A stretch of 64,000 bases of DNA from assembly GCA_965153455.1 (NCBI GenBank), contig OZ234500.1, positions 13,348,557 through 13,412,556 on the forward strand. Direction: 5' to 3'. Position 1 is the stretch's first letter, and the number at the start of each line of letters is the position of its first letter. The translations under genes were made by a program, and so were the position numbers. The notes below the pieces were generated by a model, which saw only the letters and a program-made list of their open reading frames with translations, ran no database searches and had not been told where the DNA came from. Below are positions 1-11,659 of this stretch, piece by piece. The DNA comes from Sphagnum compactum (Eukaryota; Bryophyta; Sphagnopsida; Sphagnales).

Positions 1-3000
1 TATATACTAAATCCTTTTTAAGTGACTGCTACAAGAGTCAGCACTACACAACAAACTTGTAGGAACATGGACAACTCTGAATGTGGTAAAAGTTTTTGAT
101 AGTCACTCACTGAATGAAAGATTGCAGGAAAGTGACATGAACAAGAGGGATATGCTGTAGAGTTTGGATGAGCAAAGGAGATTGAATGGAGTAATGTTCA
201 ACATTAATCTACACAACAGGACCTGTTGAGAGCAGGTTATCAGCAGAAACAGACTGTCAATACTGTTGTATGCTTGTTTCTGGTCACATTCACCAGCAGG
301 GTTGTTGATATTGTCAGTCACAATAAGATGACAAATTGGGTTGCTGCAAAAGTTCATGCTAGGGTTCAAGACATCTGCTCACCTTCAAAATAAGAGACTA
401 CAGAACAATGTAGTTTCCATTTGGTCCTACATTTTGAGGGATGTTCATGAGGTGTTAAAAGTGTGAACTGTGTGACTTCAATTTGTTTGGAGACCTTCAT
501 GGAACATTTTCTATTTTAGCTGTTGCTGGTTTGAATCTGTCATAAGAGGCAGAGAGCCATGTTCTATTATAACTGTCGCTGGTTTGAACTTACCATAAGA
601 GGCCGAGCCATTATGCGCTGAGCTGCTTGTTATAACAAAGATTAACACTTTTGGACTAAATACTTCCTACTGAAGTAGGAATTGGATTTGATTTCGAATC
701 AGACTTTGTGCTTCAGATTTTTCTTTTGAAGAACCAGGAACCAAAAAAAAATTCAATCCTTGAACTGGAAGTGAACCAGCTTAGGAAACACATGTATTGC
801 AAGAAAGAATGCATGTATTGTATGTAATGTATGTATGTATGAAAGAGTGTATGTATGTATGTATTGTTTGAGCTGCAAGTTTTTATTTTTTTCCCTTCTC
901 ACCTTTTTTTGGACCCATTGTATTGGTTTTTTTAGGAATTCTTTTTTGGAGCGAAAGTGGCACTCCTCCATAGGAAAATGTAGAAAATTTGATGATGAAA
1001 ATTTATTCAAATTTGGCTATAATCTAAATATGAAATCTAAATATTTTAATCAAAGAAAAATATTTTTTGGTTAATCACTAAAAACCAAACATAGGAATTT
1101 GAATTTTTTCACTATTCTTCAATTCTAGCAATTGATAACGTCCAAAAATACTTTATTTTCAATTTTTTTCTAACATTTTCTTTTTCTTTTTGGGCAACAA
1201 TTTGCCAATGAGAAAAAGGCTAGCCCATTTCAAGTTTTTTTTTTTTTTTTTTTTCATTTTTGTGATGTAGTTGTTCAAAGTGGCAATCTTCTATAATACA
1301 ATTTAGCCAATTTTTTTCTTCAATTGTGACAATTGATAACCTCCAAAAATGCTTTAATTTCAAGTTTTAATTTTCACTATTTGGGGAAATTTCACCAATG
1401 AATGCAAGGTTGTCCCATTTCAAGAGGTTTTTTTTCATTTTTGTGATACAATTGAAGTGGCAATCATCCATAAGATGATTTAGCCAAAAAAATCAGAATT
1501 TTGATAATTAAAAACCTCCAAAATTACTCTCTCTTTTTTAATTTGAATTTATCTTTTTGAGAAAATTTTGGCAATGAAAAAAGGTTTCCCAATTTCAAGT
1601 GGTTTGTTTTCATTTTTGTGATGCAACTAAAGTAACAATGTTCCATAATACAATTTCGCCAACTTTTTCTTTCAATTTTGGCACATTGATAACTTCCAAA
1701 AATACTTTTTTTCAAGAACCAAATATTTTATTGTACTTTTACCCCTTGATTAATGAAGCATGGTTCAAGTAAAGAGATTAGAATTCTCTTGCATGAGAAT
1801 CATATTTCACAAACATGTTATTCTAAAATGGGATTGTTTCACATTTTTCAATATCTTGGTGTTAAGGCCAACTTTTGAGATGCCTTTGAAGCAAGGTAGC
1901 CTCCTAATTGTGGTGCCCTTGCATCTTGATGATGTTTAGTGTATGTATGGTTCCTTGCTTAACATGTTATGTCTCTTTTTGTCAGAAAAATAACAAATCA
2001 TTGTTTCTCATATATGGTTTCCAATAGCATTACAAATTATCTCTTGTTTATATTTGCACATTACTTAAATAAAATGGACAAAATTCCTTGAAGCATGGTA
2101 AATGAAAGCCAGAGACATCACCTTGTGTAGTGCATCATCTCTTCAAAGATTTGACATATCACAAACCATAGTACTTGAAGTGTTTGACCCAATGACATGT
2201 TTTATATCCACACAAATAATCACATAGAAAGATGTATGTCATGCATTCTTATGTTGGCTTACAATTATCACTGTCACCACACATACAACACATAACATGA
2301 AAATACCCTGAATGCTACACCATGTCCAGATTAAAATATGATTGACATGTAATAACACAAGAATCCAAGCCTAAAAATCAAAAAGCAAATCTCAATACAA
2401 ATCATGCAAAAGAAACTTGCATCTTAAAAACTTTTTTAAATTATACAAACAAAAACATATGTTCTAGAATCTCAAGTCATCAAAAATGATTTGAATCACA
2501 AAAATTGTGATTATATCCCATTCACAAAATATTTCATATCTCATTCACACTTGAACCAATTTGAGATAAAAACCCAAATAACTAAGCTAACTTGAAGTAT
2601 CCTTAAATTCAATGAGACCTAAACAAATAACTAAACTAAGACACCTGACATGTACCTAATTATAATCTGAAACATTGAAACTTCAAAATTGGATCATAAT
2701 GAAGCACAAACATTCACCAACAATATCGATACATGAATCCAAAATTGTTTAAGTGGTGTTCATAATCTAGAACCCAATAACACATGAATATTAAACAATT
2801 TCACACAATGACATTCTAAACATTGATTTAATAGCAAGATACATGGAGTGAAAGGGGAAAAAAACATAAACATTACATGAATCATCCCAAATGGAACTTG
2901 ACACATGGACCATACAAATATGGGTAGTTTGTTGCATCAAGTGTCATATTACTTAGATATGGCTTACAATTTAAAACATCACATCATAGATTAAATGTCA

Positions 3001-3245
3001 TTAAAATATCCCCAAAACCTCACAAACCATGTTAAAACATCTTTGCCACCGTGTATATCAAGCACACATTAGGAGAAAAACATGCTTTGAATGAGGGCCA
3101 TGCATTGATAGAACTATAGGGTCATTCCTATTAAAAACATTATTTAGCTTCAAAACATTATTATTAGTTCATGTTAAAACATTGTGCTTTCAAAACATTG
3201 GATGGGTGCTTTAAAATATGACCTCAAGATGAATTGAAACATGTA
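1..3245. other. AT-rich intergenic region, no gene recognised
   Basis: I see no supportable gene here. Open frames are short and lack family signatures. Small structures: a ~58-bp direct duplication at about 517-615 (the phrase 'gctggtttgaa' recurs at the same place in each unit), a TATG/TGTA microsatellite at about 812-865, and the tandem array listed separately at 1110-1705. From about 2000 onward the sequence is A+T rich without visible coding bias. Confidence 0.6.
1110..1705. repeat. Tandem array of a ~175-200 bp AT-rich unit, about 3 copies
   Basis: The landmark 'ttgataacNtccaaaaat' recurs near 1131, 1331, 1505 (worn) and 1684, giving spacings of about 200, 174 and 179 bp. Each unit carries the same order of phrases: a T-rich run, 'ccaatgaa', a 'cccatttcaag' block, 'catttttgtgat', then 'ataatacaatttagcc'. 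Units differ by many substitutions and by poly-T length, so the array is old. A related fragment ('aagatgatttagcc' followed by 'ttgataattaaa') lies near 58930-58995, so the unit is dispersed as well as tandem. Confidence 0.7.
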
Positions 3246-3248
3246 TTT

Positions 3249-4728
3249 CACTACATGAAAACATAACATCCATGACTAGGACATTTTGTGACTATGTCAC
3301 AATTGTAATATGTAGTCAAATGTGCCATTTGATGTAATCATGTGCGTCACAAATCAATCACCCTTAATCATGGATGACATATATGACTAAAATCATTCAT
3401 CTCTTAGTCATCAACATGATTACATAATTAATGTAATTTGAAATTTGATCAATATTGACCCTATTTGACCAAAATAAAAAGGTGAAAATATAACTTTAAA
3501 TAAAACTATAATTAAATTATAATTTTAATCCATTTCAAATATAAATTTACAAGAGAATCTAATTTAGGGACATGCCATATGGACTCTATTTTGAATTACT
3601 AAATCCATCATAAAATTAACAAATAACATACTTAGGAATTCAAGTAATTAAATCATTAAAATTTAAAACATTAAACTATAAAATTTGGATTAAAATTACT
3701 TATTATTTTCTTAATTTATAAGTTTGAAATAATAATATTTAAGTTATTTTATAATCATCATATTTGGAACATATTGTAAATTCAAATTAAAAAATTTGGT
3801 GTAATTGCTAAAAATCTAAAATTTGAAAGTAATGTAATTAAAGTTGAAATATTTTTTTTTCAATACATTTATGAAGATTAAAAATTATATTTAATAATAA
3901 AATTTAAATTTCATCACCATATTTTTAAGATAGTGAAAATAAATGTAATTATGAAATTAAAATTTTAATTAAAGTAATTATGAACATTCAAATTATGTGA
4001 AATGGAATAAATTTTCATTGTGCAATTAGACAATTCTAATTTTGGTCCAATTGAAAATTTTGGAATTTAAAAATAATTAAATTAAAGTTAAAATTGAACT
4101 TAATCAATAGATTTATGAAGATTAAAACTTAGATAAGAAAAATTTAATTTTCATCACCATAATTTTAAAACAGTGAAATTAAGTGTAATTATGAAATTAA
4201 AATTAAAATTAAAATAATTATGAGCATTCAAAATTTGAAATGGAATAAATTATTACTCAATTAAATTTTTTGTGAAATGTAATTAATTTCATTGTGAAAT
4301 TATTGAAATATATATTTACATAATAATATGTGTTTATATGATTATATCATAAGGTACAACATTGAAAACAATCATGTTTATAATTTTACAATCGAAATTG
4401 TTGTTACATGTTGAAGTTGATGGTTGGATGGTTAAGGCTTTGTGTTGGGGCCAAGAAGATGAGGGGTTCGAATCTCACCAATAACATTGCCTTACATGAT
4501 TACATAATCAAATTGGATACTTGTGTTATTCATGCGTAGAAAAAACACACATGGCATTGGAGATGATTATATGACTATATAGTCATGGGTGGGGATTTTC
4601 AAGCAATAGCCATGACTAAATAGTCATGATTGTGTATTCATATCTACCATGGCATAAGCGATGGGTCTTGATTGACTACACAAACTTGTAATCCTATTTA
4701 GTCATGGATGTCATGTTTTAGCATAGTG
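3249..4728. mobile_element. Non-autonomous CACTA (En/Spm) DNA transposon with TTT target duplication
   Basis: The 1480-bp element begins CACTACATGAAAACATAAC and ends with the inverted counterpart, ...ATGTTTTAGCATAGTG. The terminal inverted repeat is about 30 bp with few mismatches. It is flanked by TTT at 3246-3248 and TTT at 4729-4731, the 3-bp target duplication expected of CACTA elements. Near the ends the motif CATGACTA / TAGTCATG recurs in both orientations (about 3270, 4588, 4611, 4621, 4699), like the subterminal transposase-binding motifs of this superfamily. The interior is A+T rich and encodes no transposase, so movement would need a transposase supplied elsewhere. TIRs, motifs and target duplication are seen directly; the superfamily call is inference. 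Confidence 0.85.
4420..4482 (+). repeat. tRNA-like sequence (A-box and B-box) inside the CACTA element
   Basis: The stretch contains an A-box-like TGGATGGTTAAGG and, about 30 bp later, a B-box-like GGTTCGAATCT, spaced as in a tRNA-type internal RNA polymerase III promoter. It is not a working tRNA. The T-arm closes with only about three pairs, and no acceptor or anticodon stem is evident. It may be a tRNA-derived SINE head or a captured tRNA fragment. Confidence 0.45.
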
Positions 4729-4731
4729 TTT

Positions 4732-7700
4732 GGTGTTACATTAAGTACAACTTTTGTTTGGGTTTTTAGTGTGGGCGACCATTCTTCGAGAAAAAGTCTT
4801 ATGCGCATTTTAGGCACATCCCACAAGTTTTCAATTTTAATGCATTGGAATTTGAACTCTTTTAATGGGTGCACAAGCCTTGTTTGAACCTTTGCAATCA
4901 ATGTCTTTTGTCATCCTAATACATATGTGAGGTCTATTAGTAAATGTTCTATCATAAGTTGGTTTGGAACTACATTCCAAACTAATTGGATTGCAAGTTC
5001 AACAATGTCATTCTCCAAGTTTATTCCAACACACAAGAATGAAGTTTTGTGGACATTGGTGTGCTTAACAGTGTGACTAACTTGGTACGATGCTTGGCCA
5101 TATTTTTTGAACTTAAAAAGCTACTAAGACCACATTACATGGTCCTTTTGAGAAACCCACTATATTGTGTTATTGCATTTCAATAAAACATACCCTTTTT
5201 TCACTCCATACTCCACTAATTTTTGTGCCATTTTCCATTATAGTGGAATGTTTCAAGTGGAATTGGAAATTTGAGTGGAAAATGTTAGTGAAATAACCCA
5301 CATCACTAAGCTTTGATATGTAGGTGATATGTGCCAAATGGAATGTACCACACATAGACTTATATTATTCCATAATAATAAATAATAATTTATGGTTTTG
5401 GCCCTTCCCACTTCTAAATGGATTCCTACATGGTTTTTTTATTGGAAACCTATGTGAATGTAATGTCATAATGTTTTTGAGTGGAACTTTTTTTGGTTGT
5501 GAAATTTGAATGGAAACCTTCATGAGTGGAAATTTAGGAATTTGTTTTGTAGTGGATTAGGCCCGTTTTGGTTTTACAAGTTTGGACAATTGAAAATTGT
5601 CCTCAAATGTTTTGCTGTATGTGTGTGCTGCCCATGCATTACTAGTGGGAGACTATACCATTTCTATGACAAGTCAATGTTCTTCCACCACTTAGTTGCA
5701 CATACCATCAAATCTAACCAAGGTAAACATTTTCATGCAATAAACTTGGCCCATTGCCATTCCGCATATGAAGGTTGCTACACATAATAAAAAATGTTTG
5801 ATGTAATAAAAAAACTACCAAGTCCCTAATGGCATGATGCTTAAAACTAAACAATGTTGGGATGGGGGCATATAAGCTCTTATATATGAAGTCGTCCCCA
5901 ATATTGAAAATCTCTAACAGGGTATTGCCACTTGAATTCTCCAATAGCCACTTGCTCTCCCGCAAGACATATGTGGGGTTTAGTGTTGGAGACACACATG
6001 CTTCATACAAAGTCTTAATATGGGGGTTCCATGAAAGCTCCAACACCATCAATTTCATTACTAGCTTATACACCTTGATCACCATGATCATCTACCATCC
6101 AGCACTGCATGGTTGTGTAAAGTCCTTGTTCCCAGTACTCTTTGATGAATGATTGACCCTTGCAATCCCTTCTCCAACCACTTTTCCTTTACATTTGGGG
6201 TGGAAAATGCAACATTTTGTGCCAACTTTTAATGGAACCTACCGTCACACATTCAAACAACATGTTCATGTATGCAACATGAATTATGAATAGGGTTAAC
6301 AATTACATGTGTACATATCAACAAGTAGAGTCCATTGATTTACATTACTTGTGCTCCAAGTGATCATCAACACACTTATTTCATTGTCTTGTGGCACTAG
6401 CGAGGTGTGCATACAATAGTGGCCGTTGGGGGTACACTTCAAGGCATTGTTGCAAATATGTCCCAACTTGGTTTGAATGCTACCTTGTTGGTTCCTCGAT
6501 GGGTTTAACCACAAGTGGGGCTTGATTTCATTAATTGTAATTGGGTGCAAGGGGGATGGTCCCTTCCCCTTCTCCATATTAGGCTTGAACACCAAGGGCA
6601 TCTTTGATGTACACTTGGGACATGGCTAATGCTTAGTTTCAATTCCATAACTTTCTAAGTGGACTAAAGTTAAAGGCTATAGGTTGCAGTTATAGTTGTG
6701 TGTGTGGTGACATGTAAATGGCATTCTTGATGGTGGGGCTAGAATGTCATTCACCATATTTGCTTGATGTTGCTTTGGTTTTTGTTGTCATATCCTTTTG
6801 AGGTCATACTGTGGGTTGAGGTTGATTATCAAACATTATCGGCTCAACAATTGGTGTGGGATCTTGCCTACCATGCTTGTACACATAAGTAGAAAACACT
6901 TCCCCATTTGAAGGAGTTTTTAAATCACTTTTACTCGATGTTGAATTCAAGATCTAAAAGGGGATTTCTTGTAACATGTGATGTTATGATTAGGTTCCTT
7001 CCCATTGTCACTCCCCTTCTCCATCAAATGAATTGTGATGGCCATTAACACCAAGTGGAAATTCCTAAACTATGAGAAAAAAACATCTACAACTAAATGT
7101 GGGCGACCTTTTTCATAACAACTACCCCATTATTATCAAAACATTACACCATTTTCACCCCACATATGTTCCATTGGGGTGCCATTTACATCCCACTTAC
7201 ATTCACTATAAATTCGCATGCGTTATATTTTTTCTATCCACTACATACCTCATACATTTTAAACATATCTCATAAGAATTCCAACATGGTATACATGGCA
7301 TTAAAACCTTGATTGCACTTACATCCTACCTATATTCCCTTATGCCTAGTGATGCATTTTTGTATTCAACTCACTTTGGCCACACCTATACTCCACCTAG
7401 ACCTAACTTCAATTCCAAGCTTGGTTTAGGGCACCTCAACAATGTCAATGTGAAAGAAACCCATGTTGATAATCCTAAGCTACTCCTACCTTGTACAAAG
7501 ACACATCAACCGACAACTAATTAGCCAACATAGAAACACACCATCTACTACATATAGATAACAATTAGGTGTAGGCTACCTTTTTAGTACCAACTACCCC
7601 ACATGTTTAAATGCATTACCACACTTAAATTCCATTGGGAAATTTCACTTTAACTTCACATGCATTACATTCAAGCTTCATGGGAATGCCAACATGGTAT

Positions 7701-9597
7701 ATAAGAGTTTCAAATTTGATGACACTTAACCCCCACCTACATTCCACTATGGCTTTGCATACATACATTAAAGACCCACTTTAATTGCACATGCATTCCA
7801 CTAGACATCATTAGATTTTTAATCTTGGTATGTAAGGCATTCTCCATGGTAAAAAAATCCCACAAGTGTCAAAAAATTCCCGCATGTTCACTTCAGCTAC
7901 GTTCCAATGAAGCCCCACTTATATCTCACTTTAGTTTCATGTGCATTACATTTTGCCCATCCACTTTGGGTCTATGATATAATCCATATATAACTCATAA
8001 GAATTCCAACATGATATTAGACATTTCAACTTGGGTTATAGTTATATACATTGCACTTTAGTTTAGCATGTGTTACACTTTAGCTCCATATTAATATCAC
8101 CTACATTCCACCCAAATTTCCCTAAAATTCCAAACTTGGTACAAGTCACTTGAACATTGTCCATGTAAAAGATTGTCATGCTAATAATCCAACCTACTCC
8201 CATGCACCTTTTGAAAAAATAGACCAACTAACCAAACATGTGTTACAATGAGTTGTATAAATTTATAGATTTTTCACAATCCTTGCCAAAGACTCTCAGA
8301 CTTTTCCTATCACATGTAAGAGACAACTGCAAGAAGCAAAAATTGGTAAATCAATTTGAGAGCTTATGTAACCTATGTTGACCTTGGGTCGGGCTATGTG
8401 GATGACCCTTGCTATTTGCAACCATAATTAGTAACTCAACGCCATTGAATCATTCACATGGATGCCAATGGTAGTCTTCACTCCTTCTTCCTCAAGATTC
8501 TTATCCCTTCGATCCCCATCGAATAACAAGATGTCCATAGTATCATTCATTTGTTGGGTGTCTCCTATCTCCACTCCTTTGTGTGATCGATTCCCTTCTA
8601 TGAAACCCCCCAAATGTGAGCACAAAGTGTCGTCCTCAAGTGGTGCAATGTCCTCATTTAGAGGCAAGGTGACCTCAATGGAAGACTCCTTGCATTCCAA
8701 AACCCCATCATTTCTTTCCTCCTATGAGAACATCCCATCATCACTTGCTTCATTTACCTCCTTTAAACCCACTATCATCTCTTTGTATGCAAAGTCAATG
8801 TCTTCTCAAAGAATTATTGTACCTTCCTTTTTACACCTCATGATCATGAGCCTTTTTACACCTACAACCCTTCATTGTCCACAATAGAAATCTTGTTATA
8901 CAAACCTTAGTTCCTTGTAGTTTATTACACTTCAACTTCTACATGTTTTGTCACAAAAATTCAGTGCTCTCAAAACTTTTGAGACTTGCCAAAAAAAAAA
9001 GTGATACAAAACCAAAATATGTAGGAAAGAAAGAAGGAAAACATTGCCTACATGTTCCCCTAACACCTCTTTTGCTTCCCCCTCCTATTTCTATACCCAC
9101 AATGTCTTCCGCAAGTGTACCAGCAGCAAGATTTGCCAAGCCCCGGTTGAACAACTTTGGAGGTTCCTTCAAAGAAGGAGGGGTGAACTTCATTTCTTCC
9201 AAGCTTGGCACAAGCATGCATGCCATCTCCTTCATTGGAAATGCTTCTCACAATCTCATTATTGCTTCAAAATGACCCAATATCACAAGCCTATTCCTTG
9301 AACCCTGTATATTTGTGTGTATCTTTTTGTACACTAATGCTATAACCCTTGTTTGTATAGAGATGGTCTAAAACAACTAACTACACCTAAACTCCATGTG
9401 TAGTACAATGCACTCCTCAGGTTTTCTTTTTCTTCTTTTGGGGAGGGTGGGATGTTGGGATTTTTTTTTGTTCCCATGAAGTTTCTACTTTGTTCCCATC
9501 ATGTTCCCAACATGCTCCCCAAGGTTTTCCAATGTTCCCAACCTTTGCCCTAAGGTTTTACTCTTGTTACCTACATAGGCAGCCCCAAAGGACGGGA
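4732..9597. other. Intergenic region with decayed repeats, no gene recognised
   Basis: No gene can be supported. Short open frames on both strands (longest about 8462-8887 plus, and 5714-6091 and 8951-9235 minus) match no family I know and lack splice context. The block at about 7070-8280 is a worn long-period repeat, listed separately. Around 5220-5530 the phrase 'gtggaa' with nearby T-rich words recurs, suggesting further degenerate repeat DNA. The region reads as old, unclassified transposon remains. Confidence 0.5.
7070..8280. repeat. Degenerate long-period repeat, about three worn copies
   Basis: The phrase 'aattccaacatggtata', allowing mismatches, recurs near 7277, 7685 and 8003. A second phrase group ('ccaagcttgg...caatgtcaatgtgaaagaa') near 7415 is echoed near 8130, about 711 bp later. 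Phrases such as 'catgcattacatt' accompany each copy. Copies are strongly diverged and period lengths differ (roughly 410 and 320 bp), so this is an old tandem or nested duplication. No coding content is recognised. Confidence 0.5.
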
Positions 9598-9600
9598 TTA

Positions 9601-10098
9601 GAGCATCTCCATGGGTGCTCAGTACGTAATCTTGCACAGTAAAAATTGGATGAAGAAAAGCCAAAACACGGCGGTTTGGCTCAGTATATTTGCACAGTTT
9701 GGCGGTGGCTGGTAAAATGTGCAGCAAGACGGTGCACCTGCAGAAAAAGAGCGTAATACGATCTTCTTGACTTCTGATCCGTGTTTCTGATTAGCGCATC
9801 GTAATGATTGGTCGAGGTGGTTTGTTATTAGTAGTCCCCCACATATTCTAGCCGAGAAGCACAAATCCACGGGCACCTGCAGAAAAGAGCGTACTACGAT
9901 CTTCTTGACTTCTGATCCGTGTTTCTAATTAGCGCATCGTAATGATTGGTCGAGGTGGTTTGCTATTAGTAGTCCCCCACATATTTGTTGTCGCACTTTC
10001 AGTTTAATGGGCGGAGTTATAAAAAAGTATACAACTAAAACTTGGATGTGAAAAATATTTTTTGCAGGATCACATATTGAGCACCACTGGAGATACTC
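9601..10098. mobile_element. PIF/Harbinger-type MITE, copy 1, with internal duplication
   Basis: The left end GAGCATCTCC...GGTGCTCAGTA is mirrored at the right end by ...TTGAGCACCACTGGAGATACTC, an imperfect terminal inverted repeat of about 35 bp. TTA lies immediately left and CTA right, consistent with a TTA target duplication that has one mutation. The interior has a direct duplication: the segment starting 'acctgcagaaaaagagcgt' near 9736 recurs near 9875 (period ~139 bp), making this copy longer than the one at 50418. It encodes no protein. It ends about 220 bp before the start codon of the coiled-coil gene at 10321 and so sits in its presumed promoter. Confidence 0.75.
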
Positions 10099-10168
10099 CT
10101 ACAACATTTTTGTATTTTTGGGACTGTCCGAAGCAACCCCAGCTCTTTCTTGTTCACTTGTGTCTTGG

Positions 10169-10188
10169 TTTAGGGGTTTAGGGTTGAG
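10169..10188. promoter_or_regulatory. Telobox-like element upstream of the coiled-coil gene
   Basis: TTTAGGGGTTTAGGGTTGAG contains the plant telobox core (AAACCCTAA on the other strand). It lies about 135 bp before the ATG at 10321. Teloboxes are known in promoters of plant growth and translation genes. Function here is inferred from sequence and position only. Confidence 0.35.
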
Positions 10189-10320
10189 TTCTTCTCTTCT
10201 CAGCAAATATTCCTGTGGGGGTGGGGAAGCTGTACGCATTAGCAAGGTGGGCGTCAAGGACCAGAAGAAGCACAAGTGTGGATAGACGGGTGCAACGCGG
10301 CCAAAAACAACAAAATTGCG

Positions 10321-11659
10321 ATGGAGCATCTTCAAGCTGCCGACTTGTTGAGGTGAAATTTTTTGGAGTTGAAGAATCTTTCCGTCGTCTTTCATCATCT
10401 CAGAGTCAGAGGCAGATTTAGGGTGGTTAGGGTTGGGGATTCTTAAGTTTGTATATAAAATGGTGGGGTGTAATCTGTTCAATCCAGAGCTTGCAAATTT
10501 TGCAATCAGAAGGTCTACTCCATCAGATCTCAGATGTGATCTGTCCCATAACTGAATCCAATGCACAAACTTTTTCTTTGCAGGTTTGCAGAGAAAGAAG
10601 CCGAGATGTTGCAGCAGATGCAAGTCAAAATCTCCAATGAACTTCATCGTCTCCAGGTCTTCTCTATTTCCTTTTCTTACATACCATTTTATGAAGTGAT
10701 AATTCATGACGTTAGTTTGGATCTATCCGATCCAAGTTTGCAATTTATGGTTGAAGGTTGCAACAACTGGTGTCAGGATGATCGGAAACTTCTGCTGAAT
10801 ACTTCTCTTTCTTGGAAAATCCTTAGGTGGAAGAGGAGCTTTTTGTTCGCACCATGGAAAGGCTCAAAGAAAACTCAAAAAAATCCAAAAAAATGCAGGT
10901 GAAGTGCATTCTTTTGAAATCCATCTTGTGGAGTTTGCTTGCTTCTTTCCAGCAACATTCTGTCAATTTCCACTAGTATAGTTTAGTGCTATGCAAACAA
11001 GCCAATTGTGCTCTGCATAATGATGATCATAGGCAAGACACATGAATGCTTGCGTGATGGTTAACAGGATGGAGAAGGGGAAGCAAGAAGAAACTGGGAA
11101 GATGCTGAGGGAAACAAGGCTGGGCTTGAGCTTTTGGAAGCTTTGCAAGTGGAGCTTGCACAGTTTTCTGGTGAGAATCCACTTGCTGTTGATCCCCTAC
11201 AATCAATTGCCCCCACTTCATGAATCCAAGCTGAAGGTTTGGGAATTCAGGTGGGCTTTCATTTTCTGGTCCTGTATGGAGGCAAACCTTACAGCATTGA
11301 TGTGATAGATTGAGCTGCAGACATAACAAGTTGTGCTCAGGACCAGAAAATGAAAGCTCACTTGAAGAGTTGTGCTCTTCTTCTGTAAACTCCTGCAACA
11401 GTAGAGTAATGTCCAACTGGCTGTGCTTCACACCCAAAAGATCAGTACAGTCTGGTGAACTGTATACAGATTGATGCAAAGATCATGTAGTGGAATTGAC
11501 TGCAAGTGATATGGTTGCACACTTTACAATATTATTGTCATAATATTGTACCTCTTTTCACCATACAAGTGAAGTCAGCAAGCAATGAGTGCCAAACCCA
11601 TTTCAAGAAGATTTTCAGAGCCAGGGGCAAGAAGCCACATTAGCCAGTGGCAAGAGTAG
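10321..11659 (+). CDS. Small coiled-coil protein of unknown function (5 exons, ~106 aa)
   Basis: I do not recognise the family. Exons 10321-10352, 10584-10656, 10827-10898, 11068-11170 and 11619-11659 join without a frame break (phases 2, 0, 0, 1). Each intron has GT donor and AG acceptor sites. The protein starts MEHLQAADLL at the first ATG of a 32-nt exon. Residues ~11-58 (FAEKEAEMLQQMQ..., then VEEELFVRTMERLK) form an amphipathic helix typical of a coiled coil, followed by a Lys-rich patch. A second acidic helix comes from exon 4 (WEDAEGNKAGLELLEALQ). No signal or membrane segment is seen. Exon 5 gives a short tail ending in SQWQE and is the least certain; another terminal exon is possible. 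Short exons of precise phase argue for a real gene rather than chance open frames. A MITE and a telobox lie just upstream. Confidence 0.6.

Noticed and set aside
4420-4482. A functional tRNA gene
   Set aside because: Only A/B-box-like motifs are present. The T-stem has about three pairs and there is no acceptor or anticodon stem.
10099-10707. A minus-strand open frame of about 200 codons opposite the coiled-coil gene
   Set aside because: It is antisense to two exons with good splice sites, lacks family similarity and starts inside an intron of the plus-strand gene.
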